Shown here piece after piece: positions 34,823 to 43,400 of a DNA stretch of 55,819 bases; position 1 is the stretch's first letter; each line of letters opens with the position of its first letter. A program made the translations under genes and the position numbers. Source of the DNA: Haloarculaceae archaeon H-GB1-1 (lineage in GTDB: Archaea > Halobacteriota > Halobacteria > Halobacteriales > Haloarculaceae); NCBI GenBank assembly GCA_029688825.1, contig JARUKX010000013.1, positions 31,789 through 87,607 on the forward strand, in the 5' to 3' direction. Below the pieces are notes generated by a model. The model saw nothing but the letters and a program-made list of their open reading frames with translations. It ran no database searches and had not been told where the DNA came from.

Positions 34823-35815
34823 ATGGATAGTTCACTCACCGCAGTACAGTTCGGCGTCGGTCCCATCGGCGCTCGCATCGCCCAGTCCGCACTGAACCGC
34901 GGGGTCGAGTTCGTCGGTGCGGTCGACGTCGACCCCGAGAAGGTCGGCGAGGACCTCGGCGAAGTTGCGGGACTCGGCGAGGAGACCGGCGTGATAGTGA
35001 CCGACGACGCAGACGCGGCGCTCTCGGCGGACCCCGATGTCGTCTTCCACGCGACGGTCTCCTCGGCGGAGGCCGCCAGGGGGCAACTGGAGACCATCCT
35101 CGAAGCCGGCGCGAACGTCGTCAGCACCTGTGAGGAACTCGTCTATCCCTGGCGCGACCACGCGGAGACGGCCGCGGCGCTGGACGAGGTCGCCCGCGAG
35201 CACGGGGTCACCTGTCTGGGGACCGGCATCAACCCCGGCTTCGCCATGGACGCGATGCCGGTGGTGCTCTCGACGCCGATGGAGTCCGTCGAGTCCGTTC
35301 GCGTCGAGCGGGTCCAGGACGCCGGCACCCGCCGCGAGCCACTGCAGCGGAAGGTCGGCGCGGGGACGGCCGTCGACCGCTTCGAGGACGAGGTCGCCGC
35401 GGAGGCGGGTCACGTCGGCTCGCCGGAGTCCACGGCGATGCTCGCGGCCGGGCTCGGCTGGGAGTGCGACGAGATCACGGAGACCATCGAACCCGTGGTC
35501 GCCGACGAGACCATCGAGACGGAGTTCCTGACCGTCGAAGAGGGCGAGGTCGCCGGCGTTCACCAGGTCGCTCGCGGGTACGTCGACGGCGAGGAGAAGC
35601 TCACGCTGGACCTGCGGATGGCCGTCGGCCTGACGTCCCGCGATTCGGTCGACTTCGAGGGGTCGCCGGACGTCTCGATCACCGTCGAGGGCGGCTATCA
35701 CGGCGACGTGGCGACGTCCGCCGTCGTCGCCAACTGCGCGCCCCGCGTCGTCGAAGCCGAGGCGGGTCTGCTGACGATGCTCGACCTGCCGCTGCCCTCC
35801 GTCGTGCGCGAGTAG
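34823..35815 (+). CDS. DapB-like NAD(P)-dependent oxidoreductase
   Basis: 330 residues with an N-terminal Rossmann motif (QFGVGPIGARIAQSAL) and a C-terminal dihydrodipicolinate-reductase-like domain; the block CLGTGINPGFAMDAMPVVLS is typical of the 2,4-diaminopentanoate dehydrogenase branch of this family. It would oxidise or reduce an amino/imino compound with NAD(P). The open frame extends to an ATG at 34778, but GAGGTG lies 8-14 bases before the ATG at 34823 and a TTATG element near 34774 marks the promoter, so 34823 is preferred. It follows the hydantoinase gene by 88 bases and may act in the same pathway, for instance on a nitrogen-containing intermediate. Confidence 0.78.
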   Translation: MDSSLTAVQFGVGPIGARIAQSALNRGVEFVGAVDVDPEKVGEDLGEVAGLGEETGVIVTDDADAALSADPDVVFHATVSSAEAARGQLETILEAGANVVSTCEELVYPWRDHAETAAALDEVAREHGVTCLGTGINPGFAMDAMPVVLSTPMESVESVRVERVQDAGTRREPLQRKVGAGTAVDRFEDEVAAEAGHVGSPESTAMLAAGLGWECDEITETIEPVVADETIETEFLTVEEGEVAGVHQVARGYVDGEEKLTLDLRMAVGLTSRDSVDFEGSPDVSITVEGGYHGDVATSAVVANCAPRVVEAEAGLLTMLDLPLPSVVRE

Positions 35816-35901
35816 TCCCCGACGACCTGGGTGTAGCACCCAGAGCGGCTTGCACGAACAGGCACCACGTTGGTGGGTCGCCGGTCCGTGGAACCCGTCG
35901 A

Positions 35902-36441
35902 ATGCAGGCTACGAACACGAGCTTCCAACCGACGATTCCGTACCTGCTGCGGAAGGTGATCGGCCCGTGGCTGACGCTACTCGCTCGCGCCGTCGGCCAG
36001 CCCGAGTACAGGCTGTACCACTCGGAGTACGTCGGGACGGTCGAGATGCCGCTCGACGAGTTCATCTCCACCCTCCAGGAGGGCGGGTTCCGATGGGGAC
36101 CGGTGAGCTGGTATCACCAGCCACCCGTCGGGTCGGACCCCGACGGGAGTTGGACGTACCGACCGACCCCGCTGTCGGATCGACAACTGCACGTCGTGCT
36201 CTGCGTGAACGCGCCGGAACGCATCGACGTCTACGCCCACGAGGAGTACAACTGGATGCGGCATCCCGTCAAGCACGCCAGACAGGTCGGCATCGAACGC
36301 GAGCGGGGAGCGAGCGAGCTGCAACGCTGGCTGGAGAAAGAGGGAATCGACCACGACTACGACGCCCGCGTGACGAGGCGGGCGATGCGGTTGATCCACT
36401 GGGTCCGGACCGACGTCAGGGAGCGACTCGGCCGAACCTGA
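35902..36441 (+). CDS. Hypothetical haloarchaeal protein
   Basis: 179 residues, no membrane segment or signal. N-terminus MQATNTSFQPTIPYLLRKVIG; the middle (GTVEMPLDEFISTLQEGGFRWGPVSWYHQPP) and the basic C-terminus (RRAMRLIHWVRTDVRERLG) look like a real structured protein. A longer open frame reaches back through the preceding gene in another phase and is its shadow; the ATG at 35902 is the first plausible start after that gene's end. No function recognised. Confidence 0.6.
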   Translation: MQATNTSFQPTIPYLLRKVIGPWLTLLARAVGQPEYRLYHSEYVGTVEMPLDEFISTLQEGGFRWGPVSWYHQPPVGSDPDGSWTYRPTPLSDRQLHVVLCVNAPERIDVYAHEEYNWMRHPVKHARQVGIERERGASELQRWLEKEGIDHDYDARVTRRAMRLIHWVRTDVRERLGRT

Positions 36442-36490
36442 GCGGCCCAGGCGGTCGAAACCCGCGGATCGCCGGCCGCCACGACGACCG

Positions 36491-38089
36491 TTACGTTCGG
36501 ATGGTTTCGCCGGGCGTCGCCCCCGTCGTCTCCCCGTCGCGGACGACCGCGGTCCCGTCGACGAACACGTCGTAGATGCCCCGTGGATGCTGTTTCGGGT
36601 CCTCGTAGGTCGCTGGCGACCCGACGGCCTCGGGGTCGAAGACCACGAGGTCGGCGTCCATGCCGGGTCGAATCAGGCCCTTCCGCGGCAGGCCCATCGA
36701 CCGCGCGGGCAGCGAAGTCATCTTTCGGACCGCCATCTCCAGCGAGAGGAGGTTCTCGTCGCGGGCGTACGTGCCGAGCACCTTCGGGAACGACCCGTAG
36801 ACGCGCGGATGGGGTTTCCCGCCGAACAGTCCGTCCGTGATGACGTTCACGCGCTCCGATTGCAGGATGGCGCGGACGTCGTCCTCGGCGATGAAGTGGT
36901 TGAGGATGCTGACGCCCATCTCCTCCTCGGCGAGCAGGTCGCAGACGGCGTAGACCGGGTTGGTGTCCCACTTCGTGGCGATCTCGGCGATAGAGAGACC
37001 CTGCAGGTCCTCGTTGGCCGTCGACTGGACGTTCGTGACGACGACGTTGTCCCACCCGGAGTACGCACCGGGGTTGTCCCAGCCCTCGATGCGGTACTCC
37101 TCGACGTCCTTCCGGATGCGCTCGCGAGCGTCCTCGTCCCGCAGGTACGCGATGGCCTGCTCCGGCCCCTCCGCGTGGACCCACGGCGGCAGGACGTACG
37201 AGAGGAGCGTGCTACTGGCGGTGTAGGGGTACTGGTCGGCGGTGAAGTCGACGCCACGCTCGCGGGCGGCCTCGACGAGCGCCAGCGCGCGGTCGGTCTT
37301 GCCGTGCTGCGGCGGGCCGCCGAGTTTGAAGTGCGAGAGGTGCAGGGGAACGCCCGTCTCCGAACCGACGTCGACGAACTCGTCGAGCGCCTCCCAGATG
37401 CCGGCCCGCTCGCTCCGGATGTGGGCGACGAACGGCCGGCCATAGGGTTCCAGTTCCGCGACCAGCTCCCGGAGTTCGGCGGTGTCGGCGTACGAACACG
37501 GCGTGATGACGAGCGCCGTCGAGAGCCCGAGCGCGCCCGCGTCCATGGACTCCCGGACGAGGTCCCGCATCTCGGCCAGTTCGTCGTCGGTGGGCTCGCG
37601 GTCGGCCATGCCCATCACCTCGAAGCGGATCGTCCCCTGGCCCACCAGCGTCCCGACGTTCGGTGCGACGCCGTCGTCCTCGATGGCGTCGAGGTACGCG
37701 CCGACGCTCCCCCAGGTCCACTCGCGGTCGGTCGTCCCCGCCAGCCCGCTCAGTTGCTCGGCCCAGTCCTCGGCAGCCCCGTCGCGGTACAGCGGAGCCA
37801 TCGAGAACCCGTCCTGGCCGAGAACCTCCGTCGTGATGCCCTGTCTGGTCTTCGGCGCGAGCGTCGGGTCCTCGAACAACCGGAGATCCGAGTGGGAGTG
37901 CGTGTCGATGAACCCCGGGCAGAGCACGTAGCCGTCGACGTCGACGCGCTCGGCGGCGTCGAGGTCGGGGTCGGGTCGTTGCTCGACGACGGTTATCTCG
38001 CCGTCTTCGACCCCGACCGAACCGCGGTACCACGGCGCTCCCGTCCCGTCGACGACTCTGGCCCCGACGAACAGCGTGTCGAGTGACAT
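36491..38089 (-). CDS. N-acyl-D-amino acid deacylase (D-aminoacylase) family amidohydrolase
   Basis: 532 residues. Metal-site motifs: GFIDTHSHSDLRLF near residue 62, a Lys/Cys region, VAHIRSER (His), HLSHFKLGG (His) and the Asp in ITDGLFGGKPHPR. The C-terminal RGIYDVFVDGTAVVRDGETTGATPGETIR is diagnostic for the D-aminoacylase/N-acyl-D-glutamate deacylase family. It removes an acyl group from an N-acyl-D-amino acid, possibly also N-carbamoyl or N-formyl forms. An in-frame ATG 5 codons earlier exists; the ATG at 38089 has GGTGG just ahead and a CCTTTTAGT box about 28 bases upstream. Divergent from the HutH-like gene across 118 bases, hinting at shared regulation. Confidence 0.88.
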   Translation of the reverse strand: MSLDTLFVGARVVDGTGAPWYRGSVGVEDGEITVVEQRPDPDLDAAERVDVDGYVLCPGFIDTHSHSDLRLFEDPTLAPKTRQGITTEVLGQDGFSMAPLYRDGAAEDWAEQLSGLAGTTDREWTWGSVGAYLDAIEDDGVAPNVGTLVGQGTIRFEVMGMADREPTDDELAEMRDLVRESMDAGALGLSTALVITPCSYADTAELRELVAELEPYGRPFVAHIRSERAGIWEALDEFVDVGSETGVPLHLSHFKLGGPPQHGKTDRALALVEAARERGVDFTADQYPYTASSTLLSYVLPPWVHAEGPEQAIAYLRDEDARERIRKDVEEYRIEGWDNPGAYSGWDNVVVTNVQSTANEDLQGLSIAEIATKWDTNPVYAVCDLLAEEEMGVSILNHFIAEDDVRAILQSERVNVITDGLFGGKPHPRVYGSFPKVLGTYARDENLLSLEMAVRKMTSLPARSMGLPRKGLIRPGMDADLVVFDPEAVGSPATYEDPKQHPRGIYDVFVDGTAVVRDGETTGATPGETIRT

Positions 38090-38140
38090 GCCACCACGTT
38101 GCAAGGTATGGGACTAAAAGGTACGCCCGAACCGGCGAGC

Positions 38141-38201
38141 GATTTAAGAACGCGGCGTCGGTGTGACGCTGTATGCGCTCCTCTACCACGACATGCGGAG
38201 G
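38141..38201 (+). promoter_or_regulatory. TATA box and ribosome-binding site fixing the HutH-like start
   Basis: GATTTAAGAA (38141-38150) predicts a transcript start near 38172, downstream of the in-frame GTG at 38163. GGAGG at 38197-38201 lies 6 bases before the ATG at 38208. This is one of few leadered messages in the window; start at 38208 follows. Confidence 0.6.
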
Positions 38202-38207
38202 CATCAC

Positions 38208-39686
38208 ATGACGGTGGCACTGTCCCGTGACCTCACCCCCGACGAACTCGTGGCGGTCGTCAGAGAGAACGAGACCGTCGTCCTCGACGACGACGCCCGG
38301 GAGGCGATGGCCGAAACGCGCGCCGTCGTCGACGACATCGTCGCGGCGAACGACCGCCCCGTCTACGGCGTCAACACCGGCTTCGGCGACCTCTACGACG
38401 TCGCCATCGACCCCGAGGACGGCCGGACGCTCCAGCGGAACCTCCTCCACGCGAACACCACGGTCGGCAACGCGCTCCCGGTCGAGGAGGTCCGGGCGGC
38501 CATGCTCGCGCGGGCGGCCGTCTTCGCCGCCGGCCACTCCGGGGTCCGGCCGCTCGTGGTGGACCGCCTGCTCGCGTGTCTGAACGCCGGGCTCCACCCC
38601 GTCGTCGGCGAGGGCGGCAACAGCGACGACTACGGCGCGAACGCGCGCATCGGGTACGTCCTGACCGGCGAGGGCGAGGCGTTCTACGAGGGCGAGCGGC
38701 TCCCGGCGAACGAGGCGCTGTCCGCCGCGGGCATCGAACCCCTCACCGCCGAACCGAAGGAGGGCCTGCCGTTCATGGACGGTCCCGGCCTGATGACCGG
38801 CCGCATCTCGCTGGCGGTCCACGACGCGCGCCGCTTGCTCACGGCCGCGGACGTCGCCGGCGCACTGACCTTCGCACTCATCGGGAAGCAGCCGAGCGCG
38901 TTTTCCGAACGCGTCGCGGAGGTCCGTCCCCACGAGGGCGACGCCACCAGCGCGCGCGTCGTCCGCGAGACGCTCGACCTGGAGACCGAGACGGACGCGA
39001 CCGTGGCCCAGGACCCCCTCTCCATCCGGACGATTCCGCAGGTACACGGTAGCGCACGTGAGACACTCGGGAACGCCGAATCGGTCGCCGAAACGGAACT
39101 CGGCGGCGTCGGCGACAATCCGCTCGTCTTTCCGGACGGCGTCGTCCTCTCCTGTGGCGGCTTCAACGGCCAGCACGTCTCCGCGGCCGCCGACGCGCTG
39201 GCCCGTGCCCTCGTAAAGGTCGGTCACGCCAGCGAGCGCCGCGTCCACCTCTACGTCCAGGGTCGCGGCGAGTCGCCGCCGTTCGTGGCCGGCGACCCCG
39301 GCCTGGAGTCCGGCCTCGTCCGCGCCCACTACTCGGCTGCGTCGCTGGTCCGCGAAGCGGGGACGCTCGACTCGGCCAGCGACCGCAACTCCGTCGTCTC
39401 GGCCGGTCAGGAGGACGTCCAGAGCCTCGGGGGCATCGCGACCGACCACCTCGGAACCACCGTCGAGAAGATCCGGGCCGCCGTCGCGGTCGAACTGCTC
39501 TGTGCCGTCGAGGTCCGTGAACTCGCCGACGTGGACCTTCCCGCGGGCGCGGCCACCGTCGTCGACGGCCTCGCAGATCGGATCGACACCGAGGACCGCT
39601 CGAAGCAGATCGAACGCGTCGCCGAACTCGTGGCGGACGGAACCCTCGGGGAACTCCTGGGCGAGGCGGGCGTCGACGTTCCCTAG
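38208..39686 (+). CDS. HutH-family lyase lacking the MIO triad (candidate ergothionase-like lyase)
   Basis: 492 residues, full length for the histidine/phenylalanine ammonia-lyase family. Conserved: VYGVNTGFGDLYD (with the N-terminal Tyr), GHSGVRPLVVDRLL, LTGEGEAFYEGERL, DNPLVFPDG and GDPGLESG. Changed: the cofactor-forming Ala-Ser-Gly of GASGD is Asn138-Ser139-Asp140 (GGNSDDYG, with a 3-residue deletion before it), so MIO cannot form as known; the usual Tyr of QDPYSLR is Leu271 (QDPLSIR); NFHGQ is GFNGQ; and SANQEDHVS is SAGQEDVQS. MIO is needed for expelling a poor leaving group (ammonia) from an alpha-amino acid; a trimethylammonium group leaves without it. This fits a betaine lyase such as ergothionase, which I recall also has this fold without MIO. 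Its 3' end overlaps the convergent exporter gene by 4 bases. Confidence 0.87.
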   Translation: MTVALSRDLTPDELVAVVRENETVVLDDDAREAMAETRAVVDDIVAANDRPVYGVNTGFGDLYDVAIDPEDGRTLQRNLLHANTTVGNALPVEEVRAAMLARAAVFAAGHSGVRPLVVDRLLACLNAGLHPVVGEGGNSDDYGANARIGYVLTGEGEAFYEGERLPANEALSAAGIEPLTAEPKEGLPFMDGPGLMTGRISLAVHDARRLLTAADVAGALTFALIGKQPSAFSERVAEVRPHEGDATSARVVRETLDLETETDATVAQDPLSIRTIPQVHGSARETLGNAESVAETELGGVGDNPLVFPDGVVLSCGGFNGQHVSAAADALARALVKVGHASERRVHLYVQGRGESPPFVAGDPGLESGLVRAHYSAASLVREAGTLDSASDRNSVVSAGQEDVQSLGGIATDHLGTTVEKIRAAVAVELLCAVEVRELADVDLPAGAATVVDGLADRIDTEDRSKQIERVAELVADGTLGELLGEAGVDVP

Positions 39687-40609
39687 TCGGCCTCGTTCGT
39701 GACTCCCGTCCGCTGGAGTTCCCTCGCGACGGCGCGGCGTTTGAGGACGGCGAACCCGAGCGCGATGATGGCGAAGCCGCCGATCATCGCGTCGGTTATC
39801 TCCTCGCCGAGCAGGAGCCAGCCGCCGAGCGACGCCACGACCGGGATGACGTAACTCACCAGGTTCACCTCGAACGCGGTGAGACGGCGCAGCAGCGCGA
39901 AGTAGAGCCCGTAGCCGATGGCGCTGGTCAGACACCCCAGGTAGAACAGGGAGAGAACGCTCCACGTCGACGGGCTGATCCCCGCGGCGTCCGTCTCGGT
40001 CGCCAGGCTCGACGCGTGGAGCAGGACCGCCCCCAGGGCCATCGCCCACGCCGTCGCCGACACGGAGGGGAGGGTCGCGGGCCACCGCCGGACCAGCACC
40101 GACCCCAGCGCCGACCCGATCACCGCGACGAGGACGAAGAGCACGCCGACGAAGTTCGGCGTGAGGAGGTTCCCCGGGTCGGGCTGGACGAGAACGACGA
40201 CGCCGACGAGCGCGAGCAGCAGACCGGCGATACCCACCGCCGACGGCCGTTCGCTCGGCAGAAAGACCCACGAGAACGCGACGACCAACAGTGGGATGAG
40301 CGAGAAGAGGATCGACGCGAGGCCGGCCGTCGTCGTGAGCTGGCCGATGAACGCCAGCCCGTTTCCGATGGCGATGAAGAGGGCCCCACCCGCGGCGATG
40401 GCGAAGGCGTCCCGTCGAGTCCGCGGAATCCACTCCCGCCCGGTCGCGCCCGCATAGCCGAGGAGGACCGCCGCTCCGAGGTCGAACCGGAACGCTGCCA
40501 ACAGGAGCGGCGGGAACCCTTCGAGCCCGACCTCGATGGCCGGGAACGAACTCCCCCAGAGGAGGCTGACGCCGAGGAACATCGCGGCGGTTCGGTATCG
40601 CTCGTCCAT
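39683..40609 (-). CDS. EamA/DMT-family exporter
   Basis: 308 residues, about ten membrane helices in two EamA repeats. N-terminus MDERYRTAAMFLGVSLLWGSSFPAIEVGLEGFPPLLLAAFRFDLG; second repeat ends VNLVSYVIPVVASLGGWLLLGEEITDAMIGGF. Paralogue of the exporter at 17134-18048. It could remove a toxic or end-product amine (for instance a methylamine) or an amino acid, but this is only context. A GATTTAATC element lies about 40 bases before the ATG. Confidence 0.87.
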   Translation of the reverse strand: MDERYRTAAMFLGVSLLWGSSFPAIEVGLEGFPPLLLAAFRFDLGAAVLLGYAGATGREWIPRTRRDAFAIAAGGALFIAIGNGLAFIGQLTTTAGLASILFSLIPLLVVAFSWVFLPSERPSAVGIAGLLLALVGVVVLVQPDPGNLLTPNFVGVLFVLVAVIGSALGSVLVRRWPATLPSVSATAWAMALGAVLLHASSLATETDAAGISPSTWSVLSLFYLGCLTSAIGYGLYFALLRRLTAFEVNLVSYVIPVVASLGGWLLLGEEITDAMIGGFAIIALGFAVLKRRAVARELQRTGVTNEAD

Positions 40610-40673
40610 GTACTCGTTCGTGATTCGACCGAGACCGCCGGCCGATTAAATCTTTCCGGAGGCGACCGGGCAG

Positions 40674-41900
40674 TCACTCGATGCTCGCCAGGGCCGCGTC
40701 GAGGTCCGCGACGATGTCGTCGATGTGCTCGACGCCGACGGAGAAGCGCAACAGCGAGTCCGTGATGCCGATCGCCCGTCGGTCTTCCGGGGCGATCGTG
40801 TTGTGGGTCATGCTCGCCGGGTGTTCGACCAGCGTCTCGACGCCGCCGAGGCTGACGGCGAGTTCCACGACGTCGAGTTCCTCCATGAACCGGATGGTCT
40901 CGTCGTAGGTCGCGTCGAGTTCGACCGAGAGGAGGCCGCCGTGACCGCTGGTCTGGCGCTCGGCGAGGTCGTGCTGGGGGTGGCTCTCCAGCCCGGGGTA
41001 GAAGACGCGGCGGACCTGCTCGTGGTCGTCGAGGAACTCGGCGACGGCGGTGGCGTTGGCCTCGTGCTGGCGCATCCGGAGCGGGAACGTCTTTAGCCCC
41101 CGGAGGACGAGATAGCAGTCGAACGGCGGCAGGCCACAGCCGTAGTTGACGACCTGGAACAGCCACAGGTCGTCGGCGATGGCCTCGTCGTTCGTCACGA
41201 CCGCGCCGCCGGTCGAGTCGGTGTGGCCGTTGATGAACTTCGTCGTCGAGTCCACGACCACGTCCGCCCCGAGCTCGAGCGGGCGCTGGAAGTACGGCGA
41301 CATGAACGTGTTGTCGACGCCGAGGGTCGCTCCGTGCTCGTGGGCGACGTCGGCGATGGCTTCGATGTCACATAGTTTGATACGGGGGTTCGTCGGCGTC
41401 TCCATCCAGACCAGGGTCGTCTCCGGTCGCATCGCGTCGGCGACGGTCTCGGTCTCGGTCGCGTCGACGAACGTGACGTCCACGTCCAGGCGCTCGTCGA
41501 ACAGCCTACGGAGCATCATGTCGGTACCGCTGTAGACCTGCTCGAAGGCGACGACGTGGTCGCCCGGCTGGACGGACGACATCACGGCTGCGGAGATGGC
41601 AGAGAGCCCCGCGGCGAAGGCGAAGCCGAACTCGGCGTCGTGCAGCGCCGCGAGGCGCTTCTCCAGGGCGTGTCGCGTCGGGTTGGCGACCCGGGAGTAG
41701 AAGAACTCGTTGTGCTCGGGTTCGTACTCGGTCCAGTCGCGGTCGTCGATGACCTCGCCGACGCCGAACGTCGTCGCGAGGTGGATGGGCGAGACGACGT
41801 CGCCCGCTTCCGGGGCACCGGGCGTGGCCTCCTCGCCGTGCTTGATCGACAGCGTGTCTGGATGCAGGTCGCGGCCGCTTGGCTTGTGCTGGCGTGCCAT
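40674..41900 (-). CDS. Cystathionine gamma-synthase/lyase family PLP enzyme
   Basis: 408 residues of the Cys/Met-metabolism PLP family. The PLP Lys is in DSTTKFINGHTDSTGG, the cofactor Asp in ATLGVDNTFMSPYFQRPLELGAD, and YSRVANPTRHALEKRLAALH is the family substrate/PLP loop. C-terminus SLGGVETLVEHPASMTHNTIAPEDRRAIGITDSLLRFSVGVE is also typical. It catalyses gamma-replacement or alpha,gamma- or alpha,beta-elimination on sulfur amino acids (cystathionine, methionine, homocysteine). The longer open frame upstream runs into the next gene's end and is not used; the ATG at 41900 begins the family N-terminus. In this cluster it is a candidate for handling a sulfur-containing intermediate, but ordinary methionine metabolism is equally possible. 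Confidence 0.9.
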   Translation of the reverse strand: MARQHKPSGRDLHPDTLSIKHGEEATPGAPEAGDVVSPIHLATTFGVGEVIDDRDWTEYEPEHNEFFYSRVANPTRHALEKRLAALHDAEFGFAFAAGLSAISAAVMSSVQPGDHVVAFEQVYSGTDMMLRRLFDERLDVDVTFVDATETETVADAMRPETTLVWMETPTNPRIKLCDIEAIADVAHEHGATLGVDNTFMSPYFQRPLELGADVVVDSTTKFINGHTDSTGGAVVTNDEAIADDLWLFQVVNYGCGLPPFDCYLVLRGLKTFPLRMRQHEANATAVAEFLDDHEQVRRVFYPGLESHPQHDLAERQTSGHGGLLSVELDATYDETIRFMEELDVVELAVSLGGVETLVEHPASMTHNTIAPEDRRAIGITDSLLRFSVGVEHIDDIVADLDAALASIE

Positions 41901-41961
41901 GGGCCTCGATTCTTCGGGGACCGGTTTGAAGATTTGGGAGAAACGGAGATAGCGGGGCGGC

Positions 41962-43170
41962 TCAGAGCGACTCGGCGTAGATCTCGTCGGTGGGCTTGCC
42001 GTCGAAGCGGTCGAGTCGGAACTCGTCCAGGTCGAACAGGTCGCTCTCACCGTCGACGACGAGGTCTTTCGCGAGCTGGCCGATGACGGGGCCGTGCTTG
42101 AACGCGTGGCCCGCGCCGACGAGCGCGTAACAGCCGTCGGGACCGACCTGGTCGATGATGAACTCGTTGTCGGGCGTGTTCGCGTAGACGCCGCAGAACT
42201 GTCCGATTATCTTTGCGTCGGCGAGCCGCGGGACGACCTCGGAGAGGAACTCGACCGCGTTGAGGACCATCTCCTCGTCGGGGTCGCGGTCGTAGTCGTC
42301 GGGGTCGACGAACTCGCTGCGCTGGTGGGTCCCCATGTATATCTTCCCGCCGAAGTCCGGCCGGAAGTACCAGTGGACGTCCCAGTCGAACCCGCCGCTA
42401 CCGGTGGTGGGGATGGTCTCCAGCTCCTCCTGCGTGACGTCCTCGGGCGGCTGGAGCAGGAGGATCTGCTCGCGCGAGGGAAGGATAGGGAGGTCGACGC
42501 CGACCGTCTCGGCGATCTGGCCGGACCAGCGGCCGGCGGCGAGGACGACGTCGTCACAGTCGATGCGGCCCGCGTCGGTCTCGGCGCCGACGACGACGCC
42601 GTCCTCGGTCGCGATGGACTCGACGGCGACGCCGGTGACGAGCGTCGCGCCCGCGTCCTGGGCCGCTCTCGCGAACCCGCTCGCGGCGTCCGTGCCGTCG
42701 GAGTACGCCGCCTCGTCGTCGCTGACGGCGTAGTCGACCTCCTCGGGGAACTCGAACATGGGATACCTCGCTTCGAGTTCCGCACGGTCGTACGTCGACG
42801 CCGAGAGCCCCATCTCGCGGATGACGTCTGCCCCGCGTTCGAATCGGGCAGCGCTCTCCGTGCCGTTCTTCAGGAAGCCGACGAGCGGGCTGTCGGCCGT
42901 CGCCAGCGGTTCCCCGGTCTCTTCTTCGAACGTCTCGTAGAGCTCACGGCCGCGCCGGGCCATCTCGGCGTACAGTTCGTTCCCGTAGTACTGCTGCCGG
43001 AGGATGGCCGAGGAGTCGCCCGTCGCGCCGGCCGCGACGTTGTCCCTGTCGACGAGGGTCACGTCGCGGTCGGTCTCGCTCGCCAGTCTGAACGCGGTAC
43101 TCGTTCCGATGATTCCTGCGCCGACGACGAGAACGTCCGTCTCGTCCGGCAGCGGCTGCTGCTGTGCCAT
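41962..43170 (-). CDS. FAD-dependent amine oxidoreductase (sarcosine oxidase-like)
   Basis: 402 residues. FAD-binding VLVVGAGIIGTSTAFRLA at the N-terminus, TGDSSAILRQQYYGNELYAEMARR, and GAGHAFKHGPVIGQLAKDLVVDG at the C-terminus. Paralogue of 7351-8550 with the shared AAYSDGTDAASGFARAAQ block. It should oxidise a secondary or tertiary amino acid (sarcosine-type), passing electrons to oxygen or an unknown acceptor. The conserved covalent-flavin Cys of monomeric sarcosine oxidase is not at its usual place, unlike the enzyme at 45883. A CATTTATG box lies 26 bases before the ATG at 43170. Confidence 0.88.
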   Translation of the reverse strand: MAQQQPLPDETDVLVVGAGIIGTSTAFRLASETDRDVTLVDRDNVAAGATGDSSAILRQQYYGNELYAEMARRGRELYETFEEETGEPLATADSPLVGFLKNGTESAARFERGADVIREMGLSASTYDRAELEARYPMFEFPEEVDYAVSDDEAAYSDGTDAASGFARAAQDAGATLVTGVAVESIATEDGVVVGAETDAGRIDCDDVVLAAGRWSGQIAETVGVDLPILPSREQILLLQPPEDVTQEELETIPTTGSGGFDWDVHWYFRPDFGGKIYMGTHQRSEFVDPDDYDRDPDEEMVLNAVEFLSEVVPRLADAKIIGQFCGVYANTPDNEFIIDQVGPDGCYALVGAGHAFKHGPVIGQLAKDLVVDGESDLFDLDEFRLDRFDGKPTDEIYAESL

Positions 43171-43400
43171 AGCCGCATTTCAGCCGGGCCCCATAAATGC
43201 TCTGACCCCGAATATTGGGGGGACACGGAGTACCGATACCATGAAGCCGTTTCAAACGTCACTACGGGATGAGTTTCGCAGACTACCCCCTGCGGACCAC
43301 CACCCACTATGAAACGGACCACCCGCCACGAGATCCGCGATTCGACCCGCCTGCCGACCGTACTCCCGCGCCACGCGAGTAGCCAGACGAGGGCAGACAG

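Noticed and set aside
31601-39686. An ordinary histidine-utilisation (hut) operon
   Set aside because: Only HutU- and HutH-like genes are present, separated by unrelated genes, with no hutI or hutG; the HutH-like protein lacks the MIO triad and catalytic Tyr, and the HutU-like protein has changed loops. Classical histidine breakdown is therefore unlikely, though not excluded by sequence alone.
37212-40433. A 1073-codon open frame on the minus strand
   Set aside because: It runs antisense or out of frame across the D-aminoacylase, the HutH-like gene and the exporter, all of which have clear motifs. Its translation is Arg/Asp/Gly-rich without any recognisable domain; such long shadows are common in high-GC DNA.
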